Source of the DNA: Pseudomonas sp. LS.1a
Lineage (GTDB): Bacteria; Pseudomonadota; Gammaproteobacteria; Pseudomonadales; Pseudomonadaceae
Direction of reading: 5' to 3'
Assembly: GCF_022533585.1 (NCBI RefSeq)
Contig: NZ_CP092827.1
Span: 3,636,001 to 3,700,000 of the forward strand
DNA length: 64,000 nucleotides
Below, one piece after another: positions 46,095 to 54,957 of the stretch. A model generated the notes under the pieces. It was not told the DNA's origin. It did not search any database and was given only the letters and a program-made list of their open reading frames with translations. How positions within the stretch are numbered: the first letter of the stretch is position 1; every line of letters starts with the position of its first letter. Both the position numbers and the translations under genes were made by a program.

Positions 46095-46655
46095 TCACTT
46101 GGTGACTTCGCGGACGTAGGCCTGGCAGGCCTGCAGCGCGATCAGTCCCCGGTCACCTTCATCGGTGATGGCGACAATTCGTTGAGCATGCGCTCGGTCA
46201 AGTTGGGCGCGTACGGCGCCATGTACCACGCCTCCGGAGCCGGCGGCTTCGCGCACCCCACTGTCACAACCCTGGGCGGCAAGGGCTCCGGTATCGACAG
46301 GGACTGACAGCCGCAGATCAGCGGTAGCAAGCCGGTCACGCAGACGAGCCTGAGCTTGTTGAGCATCGTTCATTTCCTTCCAGTGCGTTTTGATCTGATC
46401 CTGCAGACGAGTCTCTAGGGCGCGGCGCGCATCCTGCTGCTCTGCGAGTTGGTTGAGCGCAGCCGCAGCAGCCTCCTCACGTTCACGGCCGTGCAGGCGA
46501 TCCTTCTCCGCCAGCTGCTTGCGGTGGTCGTCAGCCTGCTCGGCGAGCTGCTTCCCATAGGCGTTCGCCTGCCATACCCAGGCTGCCCGGGCGCCGATGG
46601 CACATGCGAGCACCAAGGTCGCCAAGGCGATCAGCCGACTGCCCCAGGCGATCAC
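46095..46655 (-). CDS. Rz: Rz-like inner-membrane spanin
   Basis: 186 residues. One N-terminal membrane helix (RLIALATLVLACAIGARAAWV) then a long coiled coil (KQLAEQADDHRKQLAEK ... RALETRLQDQIKT) in the periplasm, as in lambda Rz. It disrupts the outer membrane with Rz1 in the final lysis step. Overlaps the endolysin stop by 4 bases (ATGA) and contains the whole Rz1 gene in another frame. A broken copy lies at 37496-37945. Confidence 0.88.
   Translation of the reverse strand: MIAWGSRLIALATLVLACAIGARAAWVWQANAYGKQLAEQADDHRKQLAEKDRLHGREREEAAAAALNQLAEQQDARRALETRLQDQIKTHWKEMNDAQQAQARLRDRLATADLRLSVPVDTGALAAQGCDSGVREAAGSGGVVHGAVRAQLDRAHAQRIVAITDEGDRGLIALQACQAYVREVTK
46142..46366 (-). CDS. Rz1: Rz1 outer-membrane spanin lipoprotein, embedded in Rz
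   Basis: 74 residues in a different frame of the Rz gene. Lipoprotein signal with lipobox LICGC and lipid Cys at residue 19, then Pro-rich SIPEPLPPRVV, typical of Rz1. The nested arrangement is that of lambda Rz/Rz1. Start ATG 46366. Confidence 0.86.
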   Translation of the reverse strand: MLNKLRLVCVTGLLPLICGCQSLSIPEPLPPRVVTVGCAKPPAPEAWYMAPYAPNLTERMLNELSPSPMKVTGD

Positions 46656-47203
46656 TGCAACACCTCGAGGGCTCGCTTATAGATGGCCATGCGATCATCT
46701 AGGCCGTTGGTACCGCCGTTGATCCGCTTGGTGATGGCCACCATGTCGCCCTTGTCTGCCAAACTGTTCAGGCCCTCCTTCTGCCAGAACCAGCCGGCCG
46801 ACATCGATGCATAGACTGGATGCTCGAGCAGCTCCGGTGTATTGAGCAGACGGCTGTCACCGAACAGAGCCTCGCTGCAGGCTTCGTAGTTGAACCGGCC
46901 TGTTACCTGGATGAGGCCACGTCCTCGAAAGAGCTGGCCATCTCCATCTGCGTCAGGAGTGTTGCCCAGACGCTGGGCCAGACGCCCGGTGTCGTACTTC
47001 GACAGGTACCTGTCATTACCAAGCTCACGCACGTACTGCAGCTGGCCCGACTCATGCCCTATCTGAGCGAGGAAGGCAGCCATACGTAGGCACGTAATAA
47101 TGCCGAACTTACCCATCGTGGCGTTGAGGCCGGGAACAAAAACGCCGGCTTTCGGGCCGGCGTTCGGGTAGATCTTTTGTAGCTGTTGTACTGAGATAGC
47201 CAT
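46652..47203 (-). CDS. Endolysin, glycoside hydrolase family 19
   Basis: 183 residues with no signal peptide. Family marks: FLAQIGHESGQ with the catalytic Glu, then RGRGLIQVTGRFNYEA and SAGWFWQKEGLN. GH19 phage lysozymes cleave peptidoglycan. It begins 36 bases after the gpD-like gene and ends overlapping Rz, forming the lysis cassette. No holin is recognised in the window next to it. Confidence 0.92.
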   Translation of the reverse strand: MAISVQQLQKIYPNAGPKAGVFVPGLNATMGKFGIITCLRMAAFLAQIGHESGQLQYVRELGNDRYLSKYDTGRLAQRLGNTPDADGDGQLFRGRGLIQVTGRFNYEACSEALFGDSRLLNTPELLEHPVYASMSAGWFWQKEGLNSLADKGDMVAITKRINGGTNGLDDRMAIYKRALEVLQ

Positions 47204-47239
47204 TCATTTCTCCAATTGCTGCCGCGTGCGGCTATGGGA

Positions 47240-48286
47240 TTACAGCTGCTCAACCCTGAGCGGCTTGTTGTCGTCTTTCTTCTTTTTGCCCGAGGCCTTG
47301 ACCTTGCCCTTCTTGCCGCCGTTGCACTCCACGGTGGTAGTCCAGCCGCTGGCGGTGAATACCTGCTCGACGCTGTCCACCAGGTACTCGCCATCCAGGC
47401 CGACCTTGAAGCCCTGGGCGTTGATCGTGCGTTCAGCAAACAGGTCAGTACGCCCGGCCATTTCCAGGCGCACACCGGCGGTGCTGCGGTTGAACGCCGC
47501 CAAGCGCGCCTTGGCGGCCTGCTCGGCGGCAGTCTTGTCGGGATAGATATGGCGGTCGGTATGCACCGGGGGCAGGCCGTCGGGGGCCTCGTCGTTGTCC
47601 AGCTGGACCACCTGCAGGGCACCGGTTTTCTTGTCCTGGTGCTGGGTCCGCACAGCCTTTTGCGCGCCGCGATCCCCGAGGCGGAATTGGTAGCGCTCGA
47701 CCTCGGTTTTGTTGATGGTCACGACCAGCAGAGTCTTGCCGCTGATGCTTTTTCCGCCCTGCCGGGGCATGACCAGCAGCTTGCCCTCAGCCACTTTGGC
47801 GGTGCTGTCGTACTGCTTGGCCAGGCGCGTGACGAAGTTGAAGTCCGACTCGTTGCGCTGGTCGACGCGCTCGATCTTGGTGGTCACCGGGCACACCGGC
47901 TCCCAGCCGTTGCGCTTGGCCACCTCGTTGACGATTTGCGACAGCGACACGTTTTCCCAGCTACCACTACGTACGGTCTTGCCGCTGCCGCGCATGTCGC
48001 TGGCCTTGCCGCGAATGGTCATGGTGTCCGGCGGGCCAGACAGCTGCACCTCGTCGACGGTAAAGGCGCCCATGCGCTTGAGGGGCTGGCCCTCATAGCC
48101 CAGCAGCACCTCCACCCGGCCGCCGCGCCCAGGAAGCGCAACAGCCTGGTCGCGGTCGTCAATGCGCAGCTCGAACTCGTCCGACTCCATGCCGGGCTTG
48201 TCCGATACCCGCAGTAGCAACAGGCGGTCATTGATCAGCGCGGTAATGTCCTTGCCATCCGCGACGATACGGTACGTCGGTTTCAT
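47240..48286 (-). CDS. P2 gpD-like tail hub/baseplate protein
   Basis: 348 residues. Phage late control gene D family: YRIVADGKDITALINDRLLLL at the start, VDEVQLSGPPDTMTIRGKAS and ISQIVNEVAKRNGWEP in the middle. The protein forms the hub below the tube and links to the spike. It follows the X-like gene in P2 order. Confidence 0.92.
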   Translation of the reverse strand: MKPTYRIVADGKDITALINDRLLLLRVSDKPGMESDEFELRIDDRDQAVALPGRGGRVEVLLGYEGQPLKRMGAFTVDEVQLSGPPDTMTIRGKASDMRGSGKTVRSGSWENVSLSQIVNEVAKRNGWEPVCPVTTKIERVDQRNESDFNFVTRLAKQYDSTAKVAEGKLLVMPRQGGKSISGKTLLVVTINKTEVERYQFRLGDRGAQKAVRTQHQDKKTGALQVVQLDNDEAPDGLPPVHTDRHIYPDKTAAEQAAKARLAAFNRSTAGVRLEMAGRTDLFAERTINAQGFKVGLDGEYLVDSVEQVFTASGWTTTVECNGGKKGKVKASGKKKKDDNKPLRVEQL

Positions 48287-48301
48287 GCTTGCTCCAGAAA
48301 T

Positions 48302-48342
48302 GAAAAACCCCGCACGGGGCGGGGCTCGTTACGCGTAACGCG
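48302..48342. repeat. Hairpin and GTTACGCGTAAC palindrome between X and D genes
   Basis: Inverted CCCCGC..GCGGGG at 48309-48325 next to the 12-base palindrome GTTACGCGTAAC at 48328-48339. The hairpin with TTTTTC on the minus strand could attenuate the late transcript. Confidence 0.6.
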
Positions 48343-48345
48343 GGG

Positions 48346-48555
48346 TTATCGGTCGAACAGCTGCAGCAGCTCCACCGCCGGCGCCGACAGGTCGGGTAGC
48401 TGGATCAACAGGCCGGCGCGGTACGGCTGCGCCTCCCTGGCCAGGTCCGGGTTGGCCTCCAGCACCGCCTCGACAGTGCCATTGAGGTGCCCGTAGTGGT
48501 GCTGGCAGATCACATCCAGCAAATCCCCGCTAGACGTTCTGCAGGTCGTTGCCAT
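48346..48555 (-). CDS. P2 gpX-like tail protein
   Basis: 69 residues with a LysM-like layout: GDLLDVICQHHYGHLNGTV, VLEANPDLA and LLIQLPDL. In P2, X attaches to the tail hub. The start overlaps the end of the U-like gene by 26 bases, consistent with coupling. Confidence 0.87.
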   Translation of the reverse strand: MATTCRTSSGDLLDVICQHHYGHLNGTVEAVLEANPDLAREAQPYRAGLLIQLPDLSAPAVELLQLFDR

Positions 48556-49375
48556 AGCTCACAAACTCCAGGGTGAACCCTTGTTTCCGGGGGATACCAC
48601 CTGCTAGCAGGTGGCCCTGTTCTTCCTCCACGCTCACCAGGCACCAGTCGCCCAGTACCTCGCCGTAGCCCGTGACCAGCTTCAGCGCCTGCAGGTTGCG
48701 GCCGATACTGCGCAGCACGGTCAGCTGCTTAATGCCGCCCTTGTGGTGCGGGAAGATCGCGCCCTTGAGCGTTATCTTTTCCTCACCCAGGCCAACGGCC
48801 TGCTGCGCCACACTGCGGCGCAAGCGTTCCTGGCCGGCCCAGCGGAACGACGCCTGCCGGCGCAGTTCGTCAAAGGGCGCTGTGTCCAGGTTGAAGTAAT
48901 ACGGCTGCAGCTTGGGGTCGTGCGGCTGGATGATCAGCAGATGCGGGAACGGCGCGACCGCCTCGGGCAGTGGCGTGGCCGAGCCCAGCAGACCACCCGT
49001 GGGCAGGATGTTGGCCAGTGACGGGCTTACCAGACCCGCAACTCGCTTCGCCTCGGCCGTGACCTTGGCCGCCATTGTCTTGAATGTGCCAAGGCGCTCC
49101 TGCACCTGGGCGGCACCGGTGACAGCACGGCTATACATCGAAGCCACTTGCCCCACTTGAGACTGGGCCACGTTGATACTGCGCACGATCCGCCCCAGCT
49201 TTTCCCCGGCCTCCGGTCCAACAAAGGGGATGTTCTCCAGTTCGGATGCCGCACCCGTGATGCTGCTGACCGCGCCATTGAGCGGGGCCAGCATGCCGTC
49301 CATGCCCTTGCGTCCAACCTCCCCCGCTGAAACCAGCCCCGACAGGGAGGATTCCAGTTGCTCCATGTAGGCCAT
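48530..49375 (-). CDS. P2 gpU-like tail protein
   Basis: 281 residues, longer than P2 U. The C-terminal half (about 145-281; PFDELRRQASFRWAGQERL, GEEKITLKGAIFPHHKGG, GDWCLVSVEEEQG) is the gpU domain; the N-terminal 140 residues are an added helical domain. Lies between the tape measure and X genes as in P2. Confidence 0.85.
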   Translation of the reverse strand: MAYMEQLESSLSGLVSAGEVGRKGMDGMLAPLNGAVSSITGAASELENIPFVGPEAGEKLGRIVRSINVAQSQVGQVASMYSRAVTGAAQVQERLGTFKTMAAKVTAEAKRVAGLVSPSLANILPTGGLLGSATPLPEAVAPFPHLLIIQPHDPKLQPYYFNLDTAPFDELRRQASFRWAGQERLRRSVAQQAVGLGEEKITLKGAIFPHHKGGIKQLTVLRSIGRNLQALKLVTGYGEVLGDWCLVSVEEEQGHLLAGGIPRKQGFTLEFVSYGNDLQNV

Positions 49376-49384
49376 AGGCCCTCC

Positions 49385-52300
49385 TTAAACGTGCGGTTGA
49401 TCAAACAGCTGAGCCGAGGCCATGCGCGCCGATGTTTCGCGCTGCCACGCCTCGAACAACTGCCGCAGGGGCGCCTCGATTTCGCGAACAACCTGCGAAG
49501 GGTCCTTGACGTCACCTAACACCTCAAACTTGAGGTTGGGAGCAAACGTAAAGGACTGGTCGACCTTCGGCGCCTGGGGCGGGGTCGAAGCGCCCGCCTT
49601 GGCTGGCTCGGTCGGTTCGGGCACTCGCGGCGGCACCGGTACCGACTTGGCCGCCATGTCGCGCACCACATCGCCCAACCCTGTCCGCTCCAGGGGCAAA
49701 CCCTGGTCGACCTTTTGCACCTCAGACTGACCACGCTGCATAACCCTGGTGATGGTCGGCGCAACGCTAACCGGAACCTGCGGCACTTTCTCCAGCTCAC
49801 GAAGGGCCATCCCAAGCGCCTGCCCAGCATCAACCGGCACAGGCGCGGGCTTGGGCTGGGCCGGCGGTGCGTCAAGCGACAGCGACGGCGAAAAGTCCTC
49901 AACCAGCCCGGCCTTGTTGCCTGAAAAGCCACCAACCCCCTCGAACATATCTCGCTTGGCAAAAGCCGGCAGCTGGTCATAGCGGCGCTCAATTTCCTCG
50001 TCGCTCATTTCTGCCACCAACCGGGCGGCAGGCTCGGCCGGCTTGCCGGCGTTGCGCACTGCATTACCCACGGCGGGCATTGGTGCCGGCGGCGGCATGG
50101 CAACCTTATCTGTGCCACCCACCTCCTGCGCAGGCCTGCCCGCATCGAGCACAGCCGAGGCGGCCGGGCTAGCGGCAGGCTCGGCCGGCTTGCCGGTGTT
50201 GCGTACCGCATCACCCACGGCCGGCATTGGTGCCGGAGGCGGCACGGTAACCTTATCGGTGCCCCCAACTTCCAACGCAGGCTTGCCCACATCGGGCACA
50301 GCCGAGGCGTCCGGCTTGGCCTCCTGCGGCTCCAGCATTACGCGTAACGCCTCACCTGGTGCCGCCTTTGGCTTGTCTTCCGCCTCGGGCGCATCCTCAC
50401 CAAACCAGCGCTTACCCAGCCAGCCGCCGACGGACTCGCCGCCGAGGCCACCCAGGACCGCCCCAACAACACCACCCACAGCGGTGCCAATTACCGGCAC
50501 AATCGAGCCAATCGCCGCGCCGGCTGCCGCACCCGCCATGGCCCCGGCCGTGCCGCCCGCCACACCACCGTAACCCTCGGCCTTCTCGTCTTGGGTTTCG
50601 GCATTTAGTGCCACATCGAACACGCCAGGCACCGCATCGATCAGCTTGCCACCAGGCAGCTTGCCCGCGGCCTTGGTGATGCCGCGCACACTGCGCACCA
50701 TACGTCCCAGGTTGTTCGCCTCGGCAGCACCAGCGAGCGCCGCAAGGCCCGCCGCCGGCACATGCGCCTTGACCGGCGGCGCAGCAGGTGTACCCCGCGC
50801 ATTGGTCGAGGCTCCTGCTCGGCGCCGACGACGGCGGCGTGCTCTACGGCTGCCGGCCTCTACAGGTGCCGAATTAGCCACGCTACCGCCGAGACGGGCG
50901 ATAGCGTCAGCGTTAACCACAAACACCCGCTGCGGCTCGCTGTCGCCGATTAGAGTCGAGTCATTACTGGCCGTGGCTCCAAACACCTTGCCCAATGCAC
51001 CCAAACCGGTATCGAGCACCTTGTTGCCCGTTTTGGGCAGTTCGATAGGCGCCCGCTCACCACGACCAACACTGCCGGCGAAACGCTCCAGGCGACGACC
51101 GCGCGCGATGTTGAGCACACCCTTGCCGATCTTGAACGCGCTGGACGCGGTCCGCAGCGCCAGTATGGCCGCCACCGTGCCAGCGATGCCCGCTACGACC
51201 GCCGGGAAGGTGTCCGACAGAGAGGTGATGCCACGGGCAACCGCCGTCAGCCCTTTGGCCGCCATGTCGGTGGCCGGGCGGATGGCATCGCCAATGCTGC
51301 GCATGGCGTCGTCAGCTGCCTGGACCGTCTCCGCCCACTGCTGGGCCGAGGTTTCGCGGCGCTCGGCCAGGTTCTTGTCGAGGATGCCGCCGACCTTCTG
51401 CGCGTTGGCGGAATTGGCCTTCAGTTCCTCATACAAACCCCGGTTTTGTCCGTAGGCGGTCAGCGCCGCCTTGACCTGCATGTCGGCGAAGATATCGCCG
51501 GTGCGCAGGGTTTTCTCCAGGGCGTCCAGTGCCGCCCTGGCCTTCTCCGGATCGGCTTCCTTGTCGATGTTAGCCTTGGCCGCCTCGATCTTCTTGGCCT
51601 TCTCCGGGTCCGTTTTCTCGACGTACTTCATGGCCAGGGCCATGGACGCCTCAATGACGTTCATACCCTTCTGCAGGCCGGTATTCAGCGAAGCCTGATA
51701 ATCAATGCCGGCGTCTTTATAGGCCTTGACCACTTCGCCGGAACCGATTTTCTCCATCCAGTTCTTGAGGTTGTTTGCAGCCTCGTCAGAACCGCCGGCG
51801 GTCTTCATCTGCACCTGCAGCATGGAGCCCAGCGAAGTCACCGCATCCAGCCCGGTGATGCCGCTCTTCTCCATGCCGGCCAACAGCTGCGGGAACCACT
51901 TGGCCATGTCGCTGGCCTCGAAGCTACCCGCCTGGCCCTGATAGGCGATGGCCTCCAGCGCCTGCTGCATGACCTTCGGGTCGCTGATCTTGGCGTTTTG
52001 CTCAAGCGCCTGGATCATTGACGCCGTGTCGACGCCCGAGGCGCCTTGACCGACGGCGAACTTGGCCGCCACCGGCGCATAGGCCAGCGCTTTATCCAGC
52101 TCCATGCCAGCGCCGACCAGCTGGTTGACCAGGGCGGCCACGTCGTTGCGCGCCATTCCGGTGTCAGCGGCCGTGCCGATCACCGTTCGGGTTAGCTGTT
52201 GTTCCTGGGGCTTGTTGACAATGTCAGCCTTGATCGCAATGTCGCGGATGATTGCCTGGTAATTCGCGCTGATCATCGTCGGCGCAGCGACAGCAGCCGT

Positions 52301-52699
52301 GGCCGCCACTGCCTTCCCTACGTTCGACTTGAGCGATTCCTTGCCCGCCTGCAGCTGCTGGTGTCCCTTCATCTGCAGACTGGCGGCACGAGCTTCGCGG
52401 CCAAGTCGCTGATACTCACGCTTAAGCCGCCCGACCTCGACGCCCTGGTTGCGCAGCGCCTCAAGGTTGCCGTTCAGCTTGCGCAACAGCTTGTCGGCGC
52501 CGGCGGCACCACTGTCGTGGGCGCGCTTCCACTCCTCGCGCAGCTTGATGGTTTCGCCAATCGTGCTTTTCAGCACCTTGGCTCTGTTGCCCTTGGCCTC
52601 CAACCTCTGGATGCCGTTTTCCACCGTTTTGAATGCGGCGCCTACCGATGAGGCGACCGTGCCGCCGATCACCAGCGCTAACGCTAGTTTGTTCGCCAC
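49385..52699 (-). CDS. Tail tape measure protein
   Basis: 1104 residues, the longest gene in the window and in the P2 T position. Helical N-terminal coiled-coil part, TP901-type core (MISANYQAIIRDIAIKADI, QALEAIAYQGQAGSFEASDMA), hydrophobic stretch GTAGAMAGAAAGAAIGSIVPVIG, and a Pro/Ala-rich segment holding two copies of a KPAEPAA/PPPAPMPAVGDAVRN repeat (about residues 810-900). It sets tail length and may help DNA entry. Confidence 0.93.
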   Translation of the reverse strand: MANKLALALVIGGTVASSVGAAFKTVENGIQRLEAKGNRAKVLKSTIGETIKLREEWKRAHDSGAAGADKLLRKLNGNLEALRNQGVEVGRLKREYQRLGREARAASLQMKGHQQLQAGKESLKSNVGKAVAATAAVAAPTMISANYQAIIRDIAIKADIVNKPQEQQLTRTVIGTAADTGMARNDVAALVNQLVGAGMELDKALAYAPVAAKFAVGQGASGVDTASMIQALEQNAKISDPKVMQQALEAIAYQGQAGSFEASDMAKWFPQLLAGMEKSGITGLDAVTSLGSMLQVQMKTAGGSDEAANNLKNWMEKIGSGEVVKAYKDAGIDYQASLNTGLQKGMNVIEASMALAMKYVEKTDPEKAKKIEAAKANIDKEADPEKARAALDALEKTLRTGDIFADMQVKAALTAYGQNRGLYEELKANSANAQKVGGILDKNLAERRETSAQQWAETVQAADDAMRSIGDAIRPATDMAAKGLTAVARGITSLSDTFPAVVAGIAGTVAAILALRTASSAFKIGKGVLNIARGRRLERFAGSVGRGERAPIELPKTGNKVLDTGLGALGKVFGATASNDSTLIGDSEPQRVFVVNADAIARLGGSVANSAPVEAGSRRARRRRRRRAGASTNARGTPAAPPVKAHVPAAGLAALAGAAEANNLGRMVRSVRGITKAAGKLPGGKLIDAVPGVFDVALNAETQDEKAEGYGGVAGGTAGAMAGAAAGAAIGSIVPVIGTAVGGVVGAVLGGLGGESVGGWLGKRWFGEDAPEAEDKPKAAPGEALRVMLEPQEAKPDASAVPDVGKPALEVGGTDKVTVPPPAPMPAVGDAVRNTGKPAEPAASPAASAVLDAGRPAQEVGGTDKVAMPPPAPMPAVGNAVRNAGKPAEPAARLVAEMSDEEIERRYDQLPAFAKRDMFEGVGGFSGNKAGLVEDFSPSLSLDAPPAQPKPAPVPVDAGQALGMALRELEKVPQVPVSVAPTITRVMQRGQSEVQKVDQGLPLERTGLGDVVRDMAAKSVPVPPRVPEPTEPAKAGASTPPQAPKVDQSFTFAPNLKFEVLGDVKDPSQVVREIEAPLRQLFEAWQRETSARMASAQLFDQPHV
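50001..50290. repeat. In-gene tandem repeat in tape measure
   Basis: Two adjacent, slightly diverged copies of about 135 bases (50016-50150 and 50170-50290) encode the repeated ... VGGTDKV ... PPPAPMPAVG ... KPAEPAA segment. Repeats in tape measure genes can change tail length. Confidence 0.65.
50337..50348. repeat. Palindrome ATTACGCGTAAC
   Basis: One-mismatch copy of the prophage palindrome, inside the tape measure gene. Confidence 0.5.
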
Positions 52700-52719
52700 C
52701 GGAGCCCCCTATGCAAAGC

Positions 52720-52821
52720 TCAATCTGTAAGCCACCAGACCACGTCGACATAGGACATGGTCATGATTTCCTCGGCCGAGAAATTCAGCTCGGCCGCCAG
52801 TCGCTTGGCGGCGGCCTTCAT
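52720..52821 (-). CDS. P2 gpE'-like tail chaperone extension
   Basis: 33 residues from the ATG at 52821 (KAAAKRLAAELNFSAEEIM then TMSYVDVVWWLTD), 10 bases after the E-like stop and too short for ordinary gene lists. In P2 this region is reached by frameshifting from E. The frame is open upstream through the end of E, in the +1/-2 frame relative to E, so it could be made as an E-E' fusion, as a separate peptide, or both. Confidence 0.75.
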   Translation of the reverse strand: MKAAAKRLAAELNFSAEEIMTMSYVDVVWWLTD

Positions 52822-52831
52822 GCTTTCGGGA

Positions 52832-53128
52832 TTACAGTTCGTCCTCTCGCACCAGAAAGGTGTAACCGGTCGAGATACGGTTGTAATCCTTGTAGGTCAG
52901 GCCCTCCAGGTCCTTGATACTGACCTCGGCCAAGGAGGCGAACAGGTTCAGTTCGCGTTGCTCGTCGTCGCCATCCGAGGTCTGGCTGGACATGCGCATA
53001 TCGCGCACGGTCGGCGCGCGCAGGGTGATGGTATCCACCTTGATGCCGTTCATTTCGCTCGGCTTGGTCAGGGTGATGGTGACGTTTTCAGCGGTCAGCT
53101 TGAGGTACTTCGGTGCTGGCTTGCTCAT
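52832..53128 (-). CDS. P2 gpE-like tail assembly chaperone
   Basis: 98 residues; the second part (LASLAEVSIKDLEGLTYKDYNRI) is typical of the family. Located between the tube and tape measure genes as in P2. Tail chaperones bind the tape measure during assembly and usually exist in a short form and a frameshifted long form. Confidence 0.88.
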   Translation of the reverse strand: MSKPAPKYLKLTAENVTITLTKPSEMNGIKVDTITLRAPTVRDMRMSSQTSDGDDEQRELNLFASLAEVSIKDLEGLTYKDYNRISTGYTFLVREDEL

Positions 53129-53175
53129 GACTCGGAATCCTTGAATCTGAAAAGAATGCGGAAAGGTTGCTGGGA

Positions 53176-53685
53176 TTACAGGCCGAGGTCGCGGCGCTGG
53201 CTGGCCAACTGGTCGACGCCGTTGATGACGCGCTTCATCGCCACGGGATCGATCTCATAGATGACCTCACCGCCGACCTCGAGCTTGTAATAGGTCAACG
53301 CCACAGCGTGCTTGAACTCGGCCTTGTCGCCCGGCTTCCAGTCCCCCATATCCAGCTCCTTCAGGGTGCCGCGCTGAGTGACGATGACCGCTTTGGTTTC
53401 GCCCTTCTGGCCCTTGAACGACCCCCGGAAAGTGCCGTTGAAGGCGTTACCGTCAGCCAGGCCGAAAAATTTCAGCGACTCTTTGCGCACGCCAGTGGTG
53501 GTGAAGTTGGACTCCATCTTGTCCATGCCCACATCCATCTCAATCGGCATATCCATGCCACCGGGCCGGTGCTCCTCCATTTTTAGCGTGAGCTTGGGCA
53601 GGGTCAGGCTGGGAACATCGCCCTGGAAGCTGACGCCGTCCACAAACAGGTTCATGTTGGCCAGAATCTCGGGAATCATTGCCAT
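53176..53685 (-). CDS. Major tail tube protein (P2 FII-like)
   Basis: 169 residues: IPEILANMNLFVDGVSFQGDV at the start and GMDMPIEMDVGMDKMESNF in the middle, the standard P2 tube pattern. Polymerises into the inner tube of the contractile tail. It follows the sheath gene by 12 bases. Confidence 0.95.
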   Translation of the reverse strand: MAMIPEILANMNLFVDGVSFQGDVPSLTLPKLTLKMEEHRPGGMDMPIEMDVGMDKMESNFTTTGVRKESLKFFGLADGNAFNGTFRGSFKGQKGETKAVIVTQRGTLKELDMGDWKPGDKAEFKHAVALTYYKLEVGGEVIYEIDPVAMKRVINGVDQLASQRRDLGL

Positions 53686-53697
53686 GTGATGCGCTCC

Positions 53698-54864
53698 TTA
53701 CGCGACTTGGTCGAGGACTTCGGTCAGCCATTGATTGGTGACCTCGATGCGGAAGTTGGGGTTTTCGGCCGGTGGAACATCGGTGAAACGGATGTTCCAG
53801 TACACCTTGCCCTGCTCCAGCTGGCTGGCCGTGTTGAGCACCGGGTCGGCGTAAACCTCGAAGTTGATGATTGCGCCCTGGGCTTTCAGGTCGCGCATGA
53901 AGGCCTGCAAGCCTTCGGTTACATCGCGGATATAGGTCGAGGTAATGCCCCGGTCCACCGCCCACTTGTGGCCGTACAGGATCGCGTCCATGACCATGTC
54001 CATGGTTCGCACGCGGGTGACGAACGCCCACTTCGGATCGCTCGACAGCGTGCGGTTACCCCATAGGCGGAATCCGTCATCACGGATGATGGTCGCGATA
54101 TTGGCGTTGTTGAGCAGGTTGGCCCGGCACGTCTCGTCGCCGTCCAGATACTCGATGGCGCGGGTAGTGCCGGTGATGCCGACGAACTCTTTGTTCGATG
54201 GCGAGGACCAGAAGCCATACTCACTGTCGGTCCAGGCAAACACGCCGGCAGCCCAGGCCGAGGCCGGCGCGTCGATGGTCGCGTTGGTAGCGGTGTCCCA
54301 CACCTGCACGCCCGGGTCGACCATGTAAATGCGCTTGGAGCCGAACGACTTGGCGTAGGCGGTGGCCGCCTCGTCAGTAGTGTTGGGGCCGTCGATGATC
54401 GCTACGGCGCGCAGCTTGGCCGCAATGGAGTCCATGGCGGTGGCCACCGCCAGGGTCGCGCTGTGCTTGGGCGCGACGATCAGGCGCGGTTGGGCATTGA
54501 AACGGCTCTTGCCGTCCAGCAGCGCCTGCAGGCCGGTACGCTTGCCGCTGGCCTGCACCCCGCCAATGATCGCGGAAGTCTGCGCGGCCGCGTCGGCCAC
54601 CTTGGTCACCCCCGAAGCAACGATGACGGCCTTGGAACGCGCATAGATCGCCCGGCAGGCCTTGGTGATGGCAGCGTCGGCACCGAACGCGGCGACGGCC
54701 TCGCGCTCGTTGGTAATCAGTAACAAGTCGCCGACCTTGGCCGAGACGTTCGCGCCCTCGGTAAAGGTGTCGACCAGGCCGATGATCGAGGAAGACGGCA
54801 GCGCGACATTGCGCGCGCCGGTGTCGACGTTCGTTACGGTAACGCCGTGAAAAAATCCAGCCAT
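53698..54864 (-). CDS. Tail sheath protein (P2 FI-like)
   Basis: 388 residues from the ATG at 54864; the upstream extension is noncoding. Starts AGFFHGVTVTNVDTGARNV, the start of P2-type sheaths, with GFRLWGNRTLSSDP and YIRDVTEGLQAFMRDLKAQG in the C-terminal part. Forms the contractile outer sheath. Confidence 0.95.
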   Translation of the reverse strand: MAGFFHGVTVTNVDTGARNVALPSSSIIGLVDTFTEGANVSAKVGDLLLITNEREAVAAFGADAAITKACRAIYARSKAVIVASGVTKVADAAAQTSAIIGGVQASGKRTGLQALLDGKSRFNAQPRLIVAPKHSATLAVATAMDSIAAKLRAVAIIDGPNTTDEAATAYAKSFGSKRIYMVDPGVQVWDTATNATIDAPASAWAAGVFAWTDSEYGFWSSPSNKEFVGITGTTRAIEYLDGDETCRANLLNNANIATIIRDDGFRLWGNRTLSSDPKWAFVTRVRTMDMVMDAILYGHKWAVDRGITSTYIRDVTEGLQAFMRDLKAQGAIINFEVYADPVLNTASQLEQGKVYWNIRFTDVPPAENPNFRIEVTNQWLTEVLDQVA

Positions 54865-54913
54865 GGGATAGCTCCAAAAGAATGGGCCGCACGCGGCGGC
54901 CCAACAGAAACGA

Positions 54914-54936
54914 AAACGCCCCGAAAACGGGGCGCT
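54914..54936. terminator. GC hairpin between sheath and upstream gene
   Basis: CGCCCCG-AAAA-CGGGGCG, in the gap between the sheath and the 151-residue gene, with a T run (CGTTTTCG) on the minus strand. Possible attenuator. Confidence 0.45.
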
Positions 54937-54957
54937 CAAGGGAATGCGGCGAGGGGG

